This document shows positions 1 through 8,387 of a stretch of DNA of 64,000 nt, piece by piece. The stretch is taken from contig JADJWM010000018.1 of the NCBI GenBank assembly GCA_016716365.1, positions 620,001-684,000 of the forward strand, in the 5' to 3' direction. The translations under genes and the position numbers were made by a program. The notes below the pieces were generated by a model. It made no database searches. It was not told the DNA's origin and worked only from the letters and a program-made list of their open reading frames with translations. Numbering within the stretch: the first letter of the stretch is position 1; each line of letters opens with the position of its first letter. Source of the DNA: Chloracidobacterium sp. (GTDB lineage: Bacteria; Acidobacteriota; Blastocatellia; Pyrinomonadales; Pyrinomonadaceae).

Positions 1-798
1 CGTTTTGTCCCGTATTTCGGCTCGTCGGATAACCTTGTCTTTGTCGAAGGGAAGATCGGGATCCCGTCGGTAGCCCTGATCAATTGGGACGACCAGTACA
101 TACATTCTTCGGACGACGATCTTTTCCAGATCGATCAAACGCAGCTTCAACGAAACAACTTCATCGTTGCCGCGATGGCTTTCTACCTCGCATACGCCGA
201 GGCGAAAGACATTCCCGTGCTGGCGGCAGAAACCTACGCTCAGGGCGGCCGGCGTCTGGCGAACGATATGCACGCGGCAATGCTAGTCCTTAACGAAGGC
301 GACAACTGGAAAGACGCCCGCCTGCTGATAGAGCAGGGCGCCCAACGCGAATTGCGGGCGTTGAACTCGATGCGCGTCATCGCCGGAACGGACGCCGGGG
401 CAAACCGCCTTATCGATTCTTTCATCTCTTCGAGCGAAGGACGCGAAAGGCAGCTTACGGCCGAACTCAGCCGCTTTTATGAGATCAAGTTCGGTAAGGC
501 TCCGGCGATGACGATGACGGAGGCGGAAACGGCCGCTTCAAGGAAAGTTCCATCGAACGCCGCTTCGACCGAAGAGTATTTTGCCAAACGGCGAAATGTG
601 CCGACCAGCCTGCACAGCCTGATGCGGAGCGAGACGATGAACTTCGTTGACGGGAAGCGAAGCTACCTCGACATTTACAAGGCCGTGAAAGCCGAATCGC
701 TGGCCGCAGGCAAGTTCTTTTACGGCACGGTCACGCTGGACGACGTGGTCCGCGTGCTCGACGCAAATGTCGCTTCGGGAGCATTAGTTCTAAAGTAG
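1..798 (+). CDS. M28-family zinc peptidase, C-terminal part (partial)
   Basis: The open frame enters from the left edge and runs 265 codons to a TAG stop at 796-798, so the N-terminus lies outside the window. Near the start the translation reads IPSVALINWDDQYIHSSDDD followed by a Gln-Leu-rich helix. This is the late M28 aminopeptidase pattern, in which the His of 'HSSDD' is the last zinc ligand. The rest is a helical extension without a motif I recognise. By family it should hydrolyse peptides outside the cytoplasm, but the signal peptide and the other zinc ligands are not visible. The next gene starts 11 bp downstream and is probably co-transcribed. Confidence 0.75.
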   Translation, partial: RFVPYFGSSDNLVFVEGKIGIPSVALINWDDQYIHSSDDDLFQIDQTQLQRNNFIVAAMAFYLAYAEAKDIPVLAAETYAQGGRRLANDMHAAMLVLNEGDNWKDARLLIEQGAQRELRALNSMRVIAGTDAGANRLIDSFISSSEGRERQLTAELSRFYEIKFGKAPAMTMTEAETAASRKVPSNAASTEEYFAKRRNVPTSLHSLMRSETMNFVDGKRSYLDIYKAVKAESLAAGKFFYGTVTLDDVVRVLDANVASGALVLK

Positions 799-809
799 GA
801 GGTTCGATC

Positions 810-1271
810 ATGAAGTCAGTCTTGTTGATGATGATGCTCGTTTTTGCCGGCACGGCGGCGGCACAGCACAAGGTCACCGAGGCCGAGATGAAAAGCGGCC
901 GCGAGATAATGGAGACCTTGAACGCGTGGGCAGCGGCGGTCCGTGACCGAGACGCGAAGAGGTTGGAGGCCATCTTTGCCGACGATGTCATCATCACGAC
1001 GTTTGACGGAAAGGTCCGCGGCAAGGCCGAGGAAATGGAGGCGATGAAGCCGAATCCAAATCTGCGGACCTCGTCGGTGACGAATGAAGATGTCGGCATC
1101 AAGGTCTTCGGCGATGCCGGCGTCGTGACCGCCTTGACGCGGATGAAATTTGTCTCAAACGGTACCGAATCTAGCTTCGCGTTGCGTTACACGGCCGTGT
1201 TCGTCAAGCGTGACGGCCGCTGGCAGATAGTCGCGCTTCAGACGGCAAGGGCACCGCAGTCCTCGTCGTGA
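810..1271 (+). CDS. Secreted SnoaL-like / DUF4440 (NTF2-fold) protein
   Basis: The 153-residue product starts with a signal peptide (MKSVLLMMMLVFAGTAAAQ), so it is exported. The mature part has the NTF2-like order: a long first helix ending in 'DRDAKRLEAIFADDVIITTFDGKVRGKAEEM', then strands with 'RYTAVFVKRDGRWQIVALQTAR', the typical DUF4440 ending. Family members bind small ligands or have no known activity; no catalytic residues are evident here. AGGAGG lies about 9 bp before the ATG, and the start is 11 bp after the peptidase stop. The substrate is unknown. Confidence 0.75.
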   Translation: MKSVLLMMMLVFAGTAAAQHKVTEAEMKSGREIMETLNAWAAAVRDRDAKRLEAIFADDVIITTFDGKVRGKAEEMEAMKPNPNLRTSSVTNEDVGIKVFGDAGVVTALTRMKFVSNGTESSFALRYTAVFVKRDGRWQIVALQTARAPQSSS

Positions 1272-1277
1272 TCTGAT

Positions 1278-1586
1278 ATGTCGGTAATTACACGAGTCTG
1301 GCACGGGCGAACATCGGCCGAACATGCGGACGAATACCTTCAATTTGTCATCGAAAGCGGAGTGCCGGATTACAAGAGCGTCCCGGGCAATATAAGCGTC
1401 GAGATATGGCGGCGGATCGAGGGTGACATTTGCCATTTCTGGACGGTGACGAAGTGGGACAGTTTCGAAAGTATTCAGAAATTTGCCGGCGAAGACCTTG
1501 AGAAAGCGAAGTACTATGATGATGACGCCAAATTCCTCTTGGAGTTCGAGGAAAAGGTGATCCATTGCGAGACTTTCGTTTTATGA
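1278..1586 (+). CDS. ABM-domain (antibiotic biosynthesis monooxygenase-like) protein
   Basis: A 102-residue cytosolic protein that fits a single dimeric alpha/beta-barrel (ABM) domain. It opens 'SVITRVWHGRTSAEHADEYLQF', and the middle segment 'ISVEIWRRIEGDICHFWTVTKWDSFESIQKFAG' matches the ABM core strand-helix-strand. Such proteins include haem-degrading or quinol monooxygenases, but many small ones have no known activity and no diagnostic haem ligand is clear here. It starts 6 bp after the preceding stop and looks like part of the same transcript. Confidence 0.65.
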   Translation: MSVITRVWHGRTSAEHADEYLQFVIESGVPDYKSVPGNISVEIWRRIEGDICHFWTVTKWDSFESIQKFAGEDLEKAKYYDDDAKFLLEFEEKVIHCETFVL

Positions 1587-1616
1587 GATTGCAGGAATTG
1601 ACCTGAGTTACGAACC

Positions 1617-2147
1617 ATGGGTGGAAAAAAGGATCGTTCGATCGAAGTCGGCGAAGCGGCCCCCGACTTTGAGCTTCCGACAGACAGAGGCGGCAGATGG
1701 AGGCTTTCGGACCAACTCGGGAGCGTGGTCGCTCTGCTGTTTTATCCGGGCGACGAGACGCTTGTTTGTACGAAACAACTTTGTTCACTTCGCGATCATT
1801 GGCAGGATTATCTGGACACGAAAGCGGCGGTCGTGGGCGTTTCGCCCGGTTCGGCCGAACAACACGCCGCGTTTTCGGCAAAGCATCGGCTGCCGATCCC
1901 GCTGCTTGCGGACGCGGACAGCGCGGTGACCGCTGAGTATTGCTCACACTGGATGTTCCCGCTGTTGTTTATGAGAGGGATCGTGATCGTCGATGCAAAG
2001 GGCATCATTCGAACCCGGCGGACGATGCTCCGGGCGTTCCGGCCGAGCGACCGGTCGGTCATCACCGCGATCTACGCGGCCCGCGGTGACGCCCTCGAGG
2101 AGCGATACAAGGACCTGGCGACGAAAGGGAAGGCTGAAGGGCGATAA
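1617..2147 (+). CDS. Peroxiredoxin, BCP/PrxQ type
   Basis: The 176-residue product has the AhpC/TSA thioredoxin fold. It begins 'VGEAAPDFELPTDRGGRWRLSD' and carries the peroxidatic site P44-x3-T48-x2-C51. A second cysteine at 56 (C51-x4-C56) is the PrxQ/BCP arrangement, in which the resolving cysteine sits five residues on in the same helix. It should reduce hydrogen peroxide or organic peroxides using thioredoxin. There is no signal peptide, so it is cytosolic. The GGGTGG just after the ATG is coding; no clear ribosome site precedes the ATG. Confidence 0.85.
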   Translation: MGGKKDRSIEVGEAAPDFELPTDRGGRWRLSDQLGSVVALLFYPGDETLVCTKQLCSLRDHWQDYLDTKAAVVGVSPGSAEQHAAFSAKHRLPIPLLADADSAVTAEYCSHWMFPLLFMRGIVIVDAKGIIRTRRTMLRAFRPSDRSVITAIYAARGDALEERYKDLATKGKAEGR

Positions 2148-2210
2148 ATCGAAAAACACCGACGGGCCGAGGACCGGGTTCGGAAGAATTGAAAGAGAAG
2201 GTGGCGCTCT

Positions 2211-2597
2211 ATGGACATCGATGACCTGAAAAATGCCGGCGGGACCTCCGGCGGGATCTGGGAATTCCTGATCGGGCTTGCCATGGCGGTCGCCGGCGGC
2301 TATATGCTGATCAGCCGCGTGACGGTCACCAGCGGCTTCTGGAACTGGGGCGGCTACAATACGTTTGGCCTTTCGCTGCTTCCGCTGATCGTCGGGATCG
2401 GGATCGTGTTTTTCAACGGCAAGTCGATCATCGGCTGGCTGCTGGTATTTGTCGGCGTCGTGATCATCGGGGCCGGTATCCTGATGAACCTGCAGATCTT
2501 TTTCCAGCCGACGAGCCTTTTCAATACGATCGTGATGCTGATCCTGTTCGCGGGCGGCATCGGCCTGATCGCGAGGTCGGTCGTCGCGCATGGATAG
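2211..2597 (+). CDS. Small integral membrane protein, unknown function
   Basis: The 128-residue product contains about four hydrophobic segments (near residues 16-33, 47-65, 67-86 and 100-124) and almost no soluble part. I do not recognise a named family. A purine-rich ribosome site (AGAGAAGGTGG) precedes the ATG. It lies 63 bp after the peroxiredoxin and 45 bp before dapD, so it may be in the same transcription unit, but nothing in its sequence points to a substrate or a partner. Confidence 0.6.
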   Translation: MDIDDLKNAGGTSGGIWEFLIGLAMAVAGGYMLISRVTVTSGFWNWGGYNTFGLSLLPLIVGIGIVFFNGKSIIGWLLVFVGVVIIGAGILMNLQIFFQPTSLFNTIVMLILFAGGIGLIARSVVAHG

Positions 2598-2642
2598 TTT
2601 TTCGGGGCCTGTACGTCCGCAAAACCGTAATTCCGATCTTTG

Positions 2643-3473
2643 ATGACATTACAAGACAAAATAGAAACGCTCTTTGACAAGACCGAGTTCGGCTCGGCGG
2701 ACCGAGAATTGTACGAACAATTCAAGGCCGCCCTGCGTCAGGGAGAGATCCGAGCGGCGGAACGCGACGCGGAAGGGAATTGGCACGCGAACACGTGGGT
2801 GAAGAAGGGGATCCTGCTTGGGTTTCGGATGGGCAAGATGGTCGAGATGTCTCTGCCGACCGAAACCTTGCAGTTCTTCGATAAAGATACTTTTCCGCTG
2901 CGGCCGATGACGTTGGACGACCGGATCAGGATCGTGATGGGTGGCTCGGCGATCCGCGACGGCAGTTATGTTGCTCCGGGCGTAGTCGTTGTGCCGCCGG
3001 CCTATATCAATGTCGGTGCATATGTTGACGAAGGGACCATGGTCGATTCGCACGCGCTCGTGGGAAGCTGTGCTCAGGTCGGCAAACGCGTGCACCTCTC
3101 GGCCGCGGCCCAGATCGGCGGCGTCCTCGAACCGGCCGGAGCGTTGCCCGTGATCATCGAGGACGAGGTCCTCGTCGGCGGCAACACAGGCGTGTATGAA
3201 GGCACGATCGTCCGCGAAAGAGCGGTCCTTGCAACGGGCGTTATCCTCACCCGCTCGACGCCTCTTTTCGATATTCCGAATTCACGCATCATCCGTTCGG
3301 AGGGCGATAAGCCGCTCGAGGTGCCGGCCGGAGCCGTCGTGGTCCAGGGCTCGCGTGCGATCAGCTCCGGCTTCGGCAAGGAGAACGGCCTGTCGATCTA
3401 CTGCCCGATCATCATCAAATACCGTGACGAGAAAACGGATGCTTCGGCCCGGCTTGAAGACTATCTGCGCTGA
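2643..3473 (+). CDS. dapD: 2,3,4,5-tetrahydropyridine-2,6-dicarboxylate N-succinyltransferase
   Basis: The 276-residue protein is full length for DapD. It has an N-terminal helical domain with 'NWHANTWVKKGILLGFRMGKM', then a left-handed beta-helix of hexapeptide repeats (about residues 95-215; for example 'YVAPGVVVVPPAYINVGAYVDEGTMVDSHA'), then the short C-terminal domain 'ISIKYRDEKTDAS'-like. It transfers succinyl from succinyl-CoA to tetrahydrodipicolinate in the diaminopimelate/lysine pathway. An in-frame TTG sits at 2640, but I prefer the ATG at 2643 (MTLQDKIE). asd, which feeds the same pathway, lies 4.9 kb downstream. Confidence 0.93.
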   Translation: MTLQDKIETLFDKTEFGSADRELYEQFKAALRQGEIRAAERDAEGNWHANTWVKKGILLGFRMGKMVEMSLPTETLQFFDKDTFPLRPMTLDDRIRIVMGGSAIRDGSYVAPGVVVVPPAYINVGAYVDEGTMVDSHALVGSCAQVGKRVHLSAAAQIGGVLEPAGALPVIIEDEVLVGGNTGVYEGTIVRERAVLATGVILTRSTPLFDIPNSRIIRSEGDKPLEVPAGAVVVQGSRAISSGFGKENGLSIYCPIIIKYRDEKTDASARLEDYLR

Positions 3474-3543
3474 CGATGTCTTCCTCCTAATCACGCGCCG
3501 TGTAGTTGTCCCGGGACGTTCGCCGGAAACTTAGTTAGCGTTT

Positions 3544-4437
3544 ATGGCCAGAGTTGAGGTGATCATCAACGCCGCTTCCGGCAGCGTGTTCGCCGGCGAG
3601 ACCGAGGATGCCGTGCGGGCGGCATTTTCCGCACACGGGATCGATGCTAACTTTCGGGTGGCGAAAACCGGTGCCGAGATCGAACGTTTTGCGGCGGAAG
3701 CGGCCGACGGGGAAGCCGAAGTCATCGTCGCGGGCGGCGGCGACGGCACGATCAGCACAGTGGCCAAAGAGGTGCATCGCAAGGGCAAGATCCTTGGTGT
3801 GCTTCCACTCGGCACGTTAAACAACTTCGCGAAGGACCTTGGCATTCCGCTCGGCCTCGAGGAAGCGGCCGGCGTGGTCGCTGCCAACGAGGTCCGTTCG
3901 ATCGATCTTGCCCAAGTGAACGGGCGTGTCTTCCTAAACAACTCGAGCATCGGCCTGTATCCGCAGATGGTCCGACGCCGCGTCCGCCAGCAGCGGCTCG
4001 GGCGGGGCAAATGGTACGCTGCCTTTTGGGCCTGGCTGCGTGTCTTTAGGTACTCGCCGTTTTTGAAGGTCCATATCAAGGTCGGCGGCCGAGAGTTCGA
4101 ACGAAAGCTTCCTTTTGTTTTCGTCGGGAACAACGAATACGAGATGGACCTTTACAATATCGGCCGCCGTAAACGGCTGGACAGCGGCAAACTGAGCGTC
4201 TATTTTATCCACCGCGACGGTCGATGGGGCGTGACGCTCCTCTTGATGCATACGATCACCGGCCGGCTCAGGCAATGGCAGGATTTTGAGGAGGTCGATA
4301 CCGAAGAGGTCACGATCGAAACGCGAAGGCGGCGCCTGTTCGTGGCAGTGGACGGCGAGGTCGAGCGGCTTCCCGCTCCGCTTGTCTACCGCTGCCTGCC
4401 CAAATCGCTAAGGGTCATCGCACCTCCGTCCTTATGA
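3544..4437 (+). CDS. Diacylglycerol kinase-family lipid kinase
   Basis: The 297-residue product has the DAGK catalytic domain. The nucleotide-binding 'VAGGGDGTISTVA' lies near residue 62 and 'GVLPLGTLNNFAKDLGIP' near 86, followed by the beta-sandwich domain ending 'VDGEVERLPAPLVYRCLPKSLRV'. It should phosphorylate a lipid alcohol (diacylglycerol, a sphingoid base or an undecaprenol-like lipid) at the inner face of the membrane; the sequence does not separate these. The stop overlaps the ATG of the metallophosphoesterase (ATGA, 4 bp), so the two are translationally coupled. Confidence 0.85.
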   Translation: MARVEVIINAASGSVFAGETEDAVRAAFSAHGIDANFRVAKTGAEIERFAAEAADGEAEVIVAGGGDGTISTVAKEVHRKGKILGVLPLGTLNNFAKDLGIPLGLEEAAGVVAANEVRSIDLAQVNGRVFLNNSSIGLYPQMVRRRVRQQRLGRGKWYAAFWAWLRVFRYSPFLKVHIKVGGREFERKLPFVFVGNNEYEMDLYNIGRRKRLDSGKLSVYFIHRDGRWGVTLLLMHTITGRLRQWQDFEEVDTEEVTIETRRRRLFVAVDGEVERLPAPLVYRCLPKSLRVIAPPSL

Positions 4438-5228
4438 GAAGGATCGTCCATATTTCAGACCTGCATTTCGGCCGGGAAGACCCCGCGACGGTGGAATCCC
4501 TTGTCAAGAAGATCAGTGACCTGCAGCCCCATCTGGTCGTTGTGTCCGGCGACCTGACCCAGCGTGCCCGCTCCGGACAATTCCGTCAGGCGCGTGATTT
4601 TCTCGACCGTCTGCCCGCCCCTCAGCTTATAGTGCCGGGAAATCACGATGTGCCTCTTTACAACGTTCTCGATCGTTTCGCCCAGCCGCTCGAGAAGTTC
4701 AAACGCTTCATCACGGCCGACCTTTCTCCGATGTTCGCCGACGACGAGATCGCTGTTGCCGGCGTCAACACGACCAGGTCGCTCACGGTAAAGGGCGGCC
4801 GGATATCTAGGGCGGGAGCGGCGGAACTCCGGCGGAAATTGGACGCAATCGTCGGGCCGCAACTGAAGATAGTGGTCACGCACCACCCGTTCGACACCGA
4901 AGAGGGACTGGGGCGGGCCCCTGAGGCGATGGCGGTTTTTGCCGATTGCGGTGCCGATCTTTTCCTGTCGGGGCATCTTCATGTGAGCGGAGTGACCAGT
5001 TCGACGCATCAGTTCAAACTTGAAGGCGGACGCTCGGTCCTGCTCGTTGCCGCCGGAACCGCCGTATCAGTCCGTGAACGCGGCGAGGCAAATTCTTTCA
5101 ATGTGCTCGATTTCGACCCGCCATTCCTGAAAATCGAAACCCATCGGGCCGGGAACGATGCCGCCGGCTTCAATTACTGTTCGATACAACGCTTCGAACG
5201 CGTGAAAAATGGATGGCTGCCCGTCTAA
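4434..5228 (+). CDS. Calcineurin-like metallophosphoesterase
   Basis: The 264-residue protein shows all the metallophosphoesterase metal motifs in order: 'ISDLHFG' (residues 7-13), 'SGDLTQ' (about 38), 'PGNHDV' (about 65), 'THHPFD' (about 145) and 'SGHLHVSG' (about 182). These bind a dinuclear metal centre that hydrolyses phosphate esters. It is coupled by a 4-bp overlap to the lipid kinase, which suggests a phospholipid or lipid-nucleotide substrate, perhaps LpxH- or cyclic-nucleotide-like; this is inference. No signal peptide is present. Confidence 0.85.
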   Translation: MRRIVHISDLHFGREDPATVESLVKKISDLQPHLVVVSGDLTQRARSGQFRQARDFLDRLPAPQLIVPGNHDVPLYNVLDRFAQPLEKFKRFITADLSPMFADDEIAVAGVNTTRSLTVKGGRISRAGAAELRRKLDAIVGPQLKIVVTHHPFDTEEGLGRAPEAMAVFADCGADLFLSGHLHVSGVTSSTHQFKLEGGRSVLLVAAGTAVSVRERGEANSFNVLDFDPPFLKIETHRAGNDAAGFNYCSIQRFERVKNGWLPV

Positions 5229-5294
5229 ATTCAGTGTCTCCGGTTCATTCGTTCGGCAAAATCGCCTAAACTAACTGTTTGGAGCCTGCAATTT

Positions 5295-5540
5295 ATGAAT
5301 GGACCCGAAGAAAAAGAGGATATAAACGAAGAACACCACGGACTGGTCGACCGGATCTCCGGCTTTGGACAGAAAGTGATCGGCGAGATCGAGACGTTAG
5401 GCGGTGTGCTGACCGCCGATCCGATGACACAGGCCGAAGGTGAGTTCAACCTTGAGGTTGGCGACCTACGCGAAGAGATCGAAGAGGATCTGGAGGAGAC
5501 GGCCGAACCGGACCGAGAGGAAGGTGAGGGCCGGGAATGA
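5295..5540 (+). CDS. Small acidic protein, possibly CsbD-like
   Basis: The 81-residue product is very acidic (long Glu/Asp runs, especially 'DLREEIEEDLEETAEPDREEGEGRE') and is probably helical or disordered. The centre 'GEIETLGGVLTADPMTQAEGE' loosely resembles the CsbD pattern 'G-x-hydrophobic-K-E-x2-G-x-L-T-x-D-x3-x2-E-G', but the usual lysines are missing, so the assignment is weak. Its stop overlaps the start of the aminotransferase (ATGA at 5537-5540), which supports real translation. The ATG is at 5295. Confidence 0.5.
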   Translation: MNGPEEKEDINEEHHGLVDRISGFGQKVIGEIETLGGVLTADPMTQAEGEFNLEVGDLREEIEEDLEETAEPDREEGEGRE

Positions 5541-6697
5541 GCACGAGAGCGGAGACGATCGATCGGGGAGAAGTCGTCCTGCCTCGGCGGATGCGGGGGT
5601 TACAGCCGACGCTGATCCGGCAGTTCTTTGAACGGGCTTTGCCCGACAGCATCAATTTCGGCCTAGGTGAACCGGATCTTCCGACGCCGGAGTTCCTGAA
5701 GAGGGAAGCTGCACGGATCGCGGTTGAGGAGCAGAACGGCTATACATCGCACCCCGGCATCCCGGCTTTACGGACCAAGATCACGGAACAGTATCCGCAT
5801 CTGAATTTGCCCGTGACCGGCGTGGTGGTGACGTGCGGGTCGCAGGAGGCGATGACCGATGCCTTCATGTGCTGCGTTGACCAGGGCGACGAAGTGCTGC
5901 TGCCGGATCCGAGCTTTCCGGCTTACGACGCCTGCACGCGGATCTCTGAAGGAACGCCGGTTTATTATCGAATGCCGGCGGACACGGAATTTGCCTTTGA
6001 TATCGATGAGTTCCGGTCGAAGATAACCCCGAAGACAAAGGCCGCGGTCGTGATAAGCCCGTCGAACCCGACCGGTAAGATAATGACCGCCGACGATTAC
6101 CGGCAGATCGCTGATGCGTTGGACGGAACGGGCATTTGGCTGCTTTCGGATGAGATCTACAGCGATCTGTATTTCGAGGAGCGGCCGCGGTCTGCCTCGG
6201 AGTTTTACGAAAGGACGATCATCATCAGCGGCCTTTCAAAATCGCTTTCGATGACCGGCTGGCGGCTCGGCTGGGCTGCGTGTTCCGACCCGAAGATGAT
6301 AAACGCGATCCAGGTCCTTCACGGTTTCACAACAGTCTGTACATCGACCATCACCCAGAAGGCATCGCTTTTGGCATGGACGGATGAGGCCGAAGCTGCG
6401 AAACAGCACGCGCGTGATGTTTATAAAGGACGCGGCGAGTTTTTGGTCGATCTGTTCAGTTCGGAAATGGGCCTGCACGCAACTTCGCCCGAAGGAGCTT
6501 TCTATACGATGCTCGACGTGCGGCAGTTCGGCGAAGACATGGAAGTTGCCGAAAAATGCCTTCAGAACCGAGTGGTAACGGTGCCCGGCACAGCGTTCGG
6601 CAATGAGGCCAAGGGATTCCTGCGGATCTCGTTCTGCAACACCGAAGAGCGAATGGCCGAGGGCGTTCGCCGGATGAAAGAAGCATTGGCTGTTTAG
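5537..6697 (+). CDS. PLP-dependent class I/II aminotransferase
   Basis: The 386-residue product is a fold-type I aminotransferase. It has 'FGLGEPDLPTPEFL' at the N-terminal substrate region, 'VTCGSQEAMTDA' for cofactor phosphate, 'SPSNPTGKI', 'LLSDEIYSDL' (Asp to the pyridine nitrogen), the Schiff-base lysine K235 in 'SGLSKSLSMTGWRLGW', and the C-terminal 'FLRISFCNTEE' with the carboxylate-binding Arg. It probably acts on an aspartate-, alanine- or aromatic-type amino acid; the donor cannot be read from sequence. It overlaps the acidic protein by 4 bp. Confidence 0.88.
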   Translation: MSTRAETIDRGEVVLPRRMRGLQPTLIRQFFERALPDSINFGLGEPDLPTPEFLKREAARIAVEEQNGYTSHPGIPALRTKITEQYPHLNLPVTGVVVTCGSQEAMTDAFMCCVDQGDEVLLPDPSFPAYDACTRISEGTPVYYRMPADTEFAFDIDEFRSKITPKTKAAVVISPSNPTGKIMTADDYRQIADALDGTGIWLLSDEIYSDLYFEERPRSASEFYERTIIISGLSKSLSMTGWRLGWAACSDPKMINAIQVLHGFTTVCTSTITQKASLLAWTDEAEAAKQHARDVYKGRGEFLVDLFSSEMGLHATSPEGAFYTMLDVRQFGEDMEVAEKCLQNRVVTVPGTAFGNEAKGFLRISFCNTEERMAEGVRRMKEALAV

Positions 6698-6723
6698 TAC
6701 GCGCCAGTACCTGGAGTTTTTTG

Positions 6724-8367
6724 ATGATACGAATCGGAGCCGGTTTATTGATCGGGATCTTCTTGTTTTCGGCAGGAACTGCACGAATGCAATCGCCGAC
6801 TGAACCCCGGTCCCGAGCCGAAAAAAGCGGTTTTGAGGAAACGAGCCGATATGCTGAAGTGATCGAGTTCTTCACGCAGTTGGAGAAGAACAGCCCGCTG
6901 ATCAGATCTGAGACTTTTGGGAAGACGAACGAGGGCCGCGATCTCCCGTTGTACGTTTTCTCCGATCCGCCCGTTTCCACTCCCCGTGAGGCCGGGCTTC
7001 TGAAAAAGCCGATCATCTTTGTAATGGCAAACATCCACGGAGGGGAGGTGGAAGGCAAGGAAGCGGCACAGCATCTCGCCCGCCGGCTTCTGTTCGGCGA
7101 CCTCAAGGCCCTTACGAAGAAGCTGACCATACTCATCGCTCCGATCTACAACGCGGATGGAAACGAGAAGATCAGCATGGAAAACCGAGTTGCTCAATAC
7201 GGCCCGATCGGCGGTGTCGGTGTTCGTGAAAACGCACAGAGGCTCGATCTGAACCGCGATTACATCAAGCTTGATTCGCCCGAGGCGCGCGGCCTGGTTG
7301 GCTTGTTCAATCGGTGGGACCCGCACCTCACTGTCGATCTTCACACGACGAACGGATCCTATCACGCATATCATCTGACCTACTCACATCCGCTTAATCC
7401 AAACACAGATCAGCGCATATTAGACTTTCAGCGGAACACGATGATGCCCGCAATAGCGAGCCAGATCCTGAAAAAGCACAATTTTCGAACCTACTATTAC
7501 GGAAATTTTCGAAACTTTGCGAATAGGCTGACGCCAGGTGAAAAGCCCGTTTGGGAAGCATTCACGCACCAGCCCAGGATCGGTCAAAATTACGGCGGGC
7601 TTCGTAACCGGCTTACTATTTTGTCTGAGGCCTACAGCTATCTTTCATTCAAGCGCAGGGTCGAGGTGACGGAGAGATTTGTTGAAGAGATCCTCAATTT
7701 CTCGGCCGCCAATGCGGCACAGATCTTACGATTATTAAAGGCCGCCGATGCTGACACCGTCCGGAAGCTTTCATCGAATAAGCCTGTCCAATTTGGCGTA
7801 AAGTTTAAGATCGCGGCACTGCCGAAGCCTGTTAATATCCTGGTCGGCGACGTTGAGAAGGTCAAAAATCCACGATCCGGCAAGGAAATGACCGCGATGA
7901 TCGAGGATAAGGTGACGCCGACTCTGATGGAAGAGTTGGGGATGTTCCAAGCGACACAGAGCGTTCGGGTCCCGTTCGCTTATCTTCTCAAATCGGATAA
8001 GGCGGTCGTTGAGAAGCTGCAGCAGCACGGGATTGCGGTCGAAGAAATGACCTCGGAGGTTATGACCGAAGTAGAGAGCTTTCAGATCGATAAGGTCGAA
8101 AAGGCCAGCCGTGCGTTTCAAGGGCACAGTGTGGTAAGCATTACGGGTTCGTTTAAGACTGAAACAGTCAAATTCCCACCCGGCACCGTTATCGTGAGGA
8201 CAGCTCAGCCGCTCGGCAGGCTTGTGTTCTATTTGCTGGAACCCGAAAGTGATGATGGTCTCACGACCTGGAATTTTTTCGATCCGTCGCTGGAAGCCGG
8301 AAGAGTTTTTCCGGTTTACAAATTACACAAAAACAGGACAATAGCCGGTCGCATTCTTTCAAATTAG
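6724..8367 (+). CDS. Secreted M14-family zinc carboxypeptidase
   Basis: The 547-residue protein starts with a hydrophobic signal sequence (IRIGAGLLIGIFLFSAGTA). The M14 zinc site is complete: 'NIHGGEVEGKE' supplies His and Glu, and 'TVDLHTTNGS' supplies the second His. 'PIYNADGNEK' and 'LDLNRDYIK' carry conserved substrate-binding Arg/Asn, and 'LSEAYSYLSF' the region of the catalytic Glu. A C-terminal domain of about 200 residues follows the peptidase. It should trim peptides outside the cytoplasm. TTG at 6721 is possible, but ATG at 6724 is preferred. Confidence 0.85.
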   Translation: MIRIGAGLLIGIFLFSAGTARMQSPTEPRSRAEKSGFEETSRYAEVIEFFTQLEKNSPLIRSETFGKTNEGRDLPLYVFSDPPVSTPREAGLLKKPIIFVMANIHGGEVEGKEAAQHLARRLLFGDLKALTKKLTILIAPIYNADGNEKISMENRVAQYGPIGGVGVRENAQRLDLNRDYIKLDSPEARGLVGLFNRWDPHLTVDLHTTNGSYHAYHLTYSHPLNPNTDQRILDFQRNTMMPAIASQILKKHNFRTYYYGNFRNFANRLTPGEKPVWEAFTHQPRIGQNYGGLRNRLTILSEAYSYLSFKRRVEVTERFVEEILNFSAANAAQILRLLKAADADTVRKLSSNKPVQFGVKFKIAALPKPVNILVGDVEKVKNPRSGKEMTAMIEDKVTPTLMEELGMFQATQSVRVPFAYLLKSDKAVVEKLQQHGIAVEEMTSEVMTEVESFQIDKVEKASRAFQGHSVVSITGSFKTETVKFPPGTVIVRTAQPLGRLVFYLLEPESDDGLTTWNFFDPSLEAGRVFPVYKLHKNRTIAGRILSN

Positions 8368-8387
8368 GCCGCCAGACCAGATCAAAT

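Noticed and set aside
1944..2591. Minus-strand frame of 215 codons across the peroxiredoxin and membrane-protein genes
   Set aside because: It crosses two well-supported plus genes and has an Asp/His/Arg-rich shadow composition.
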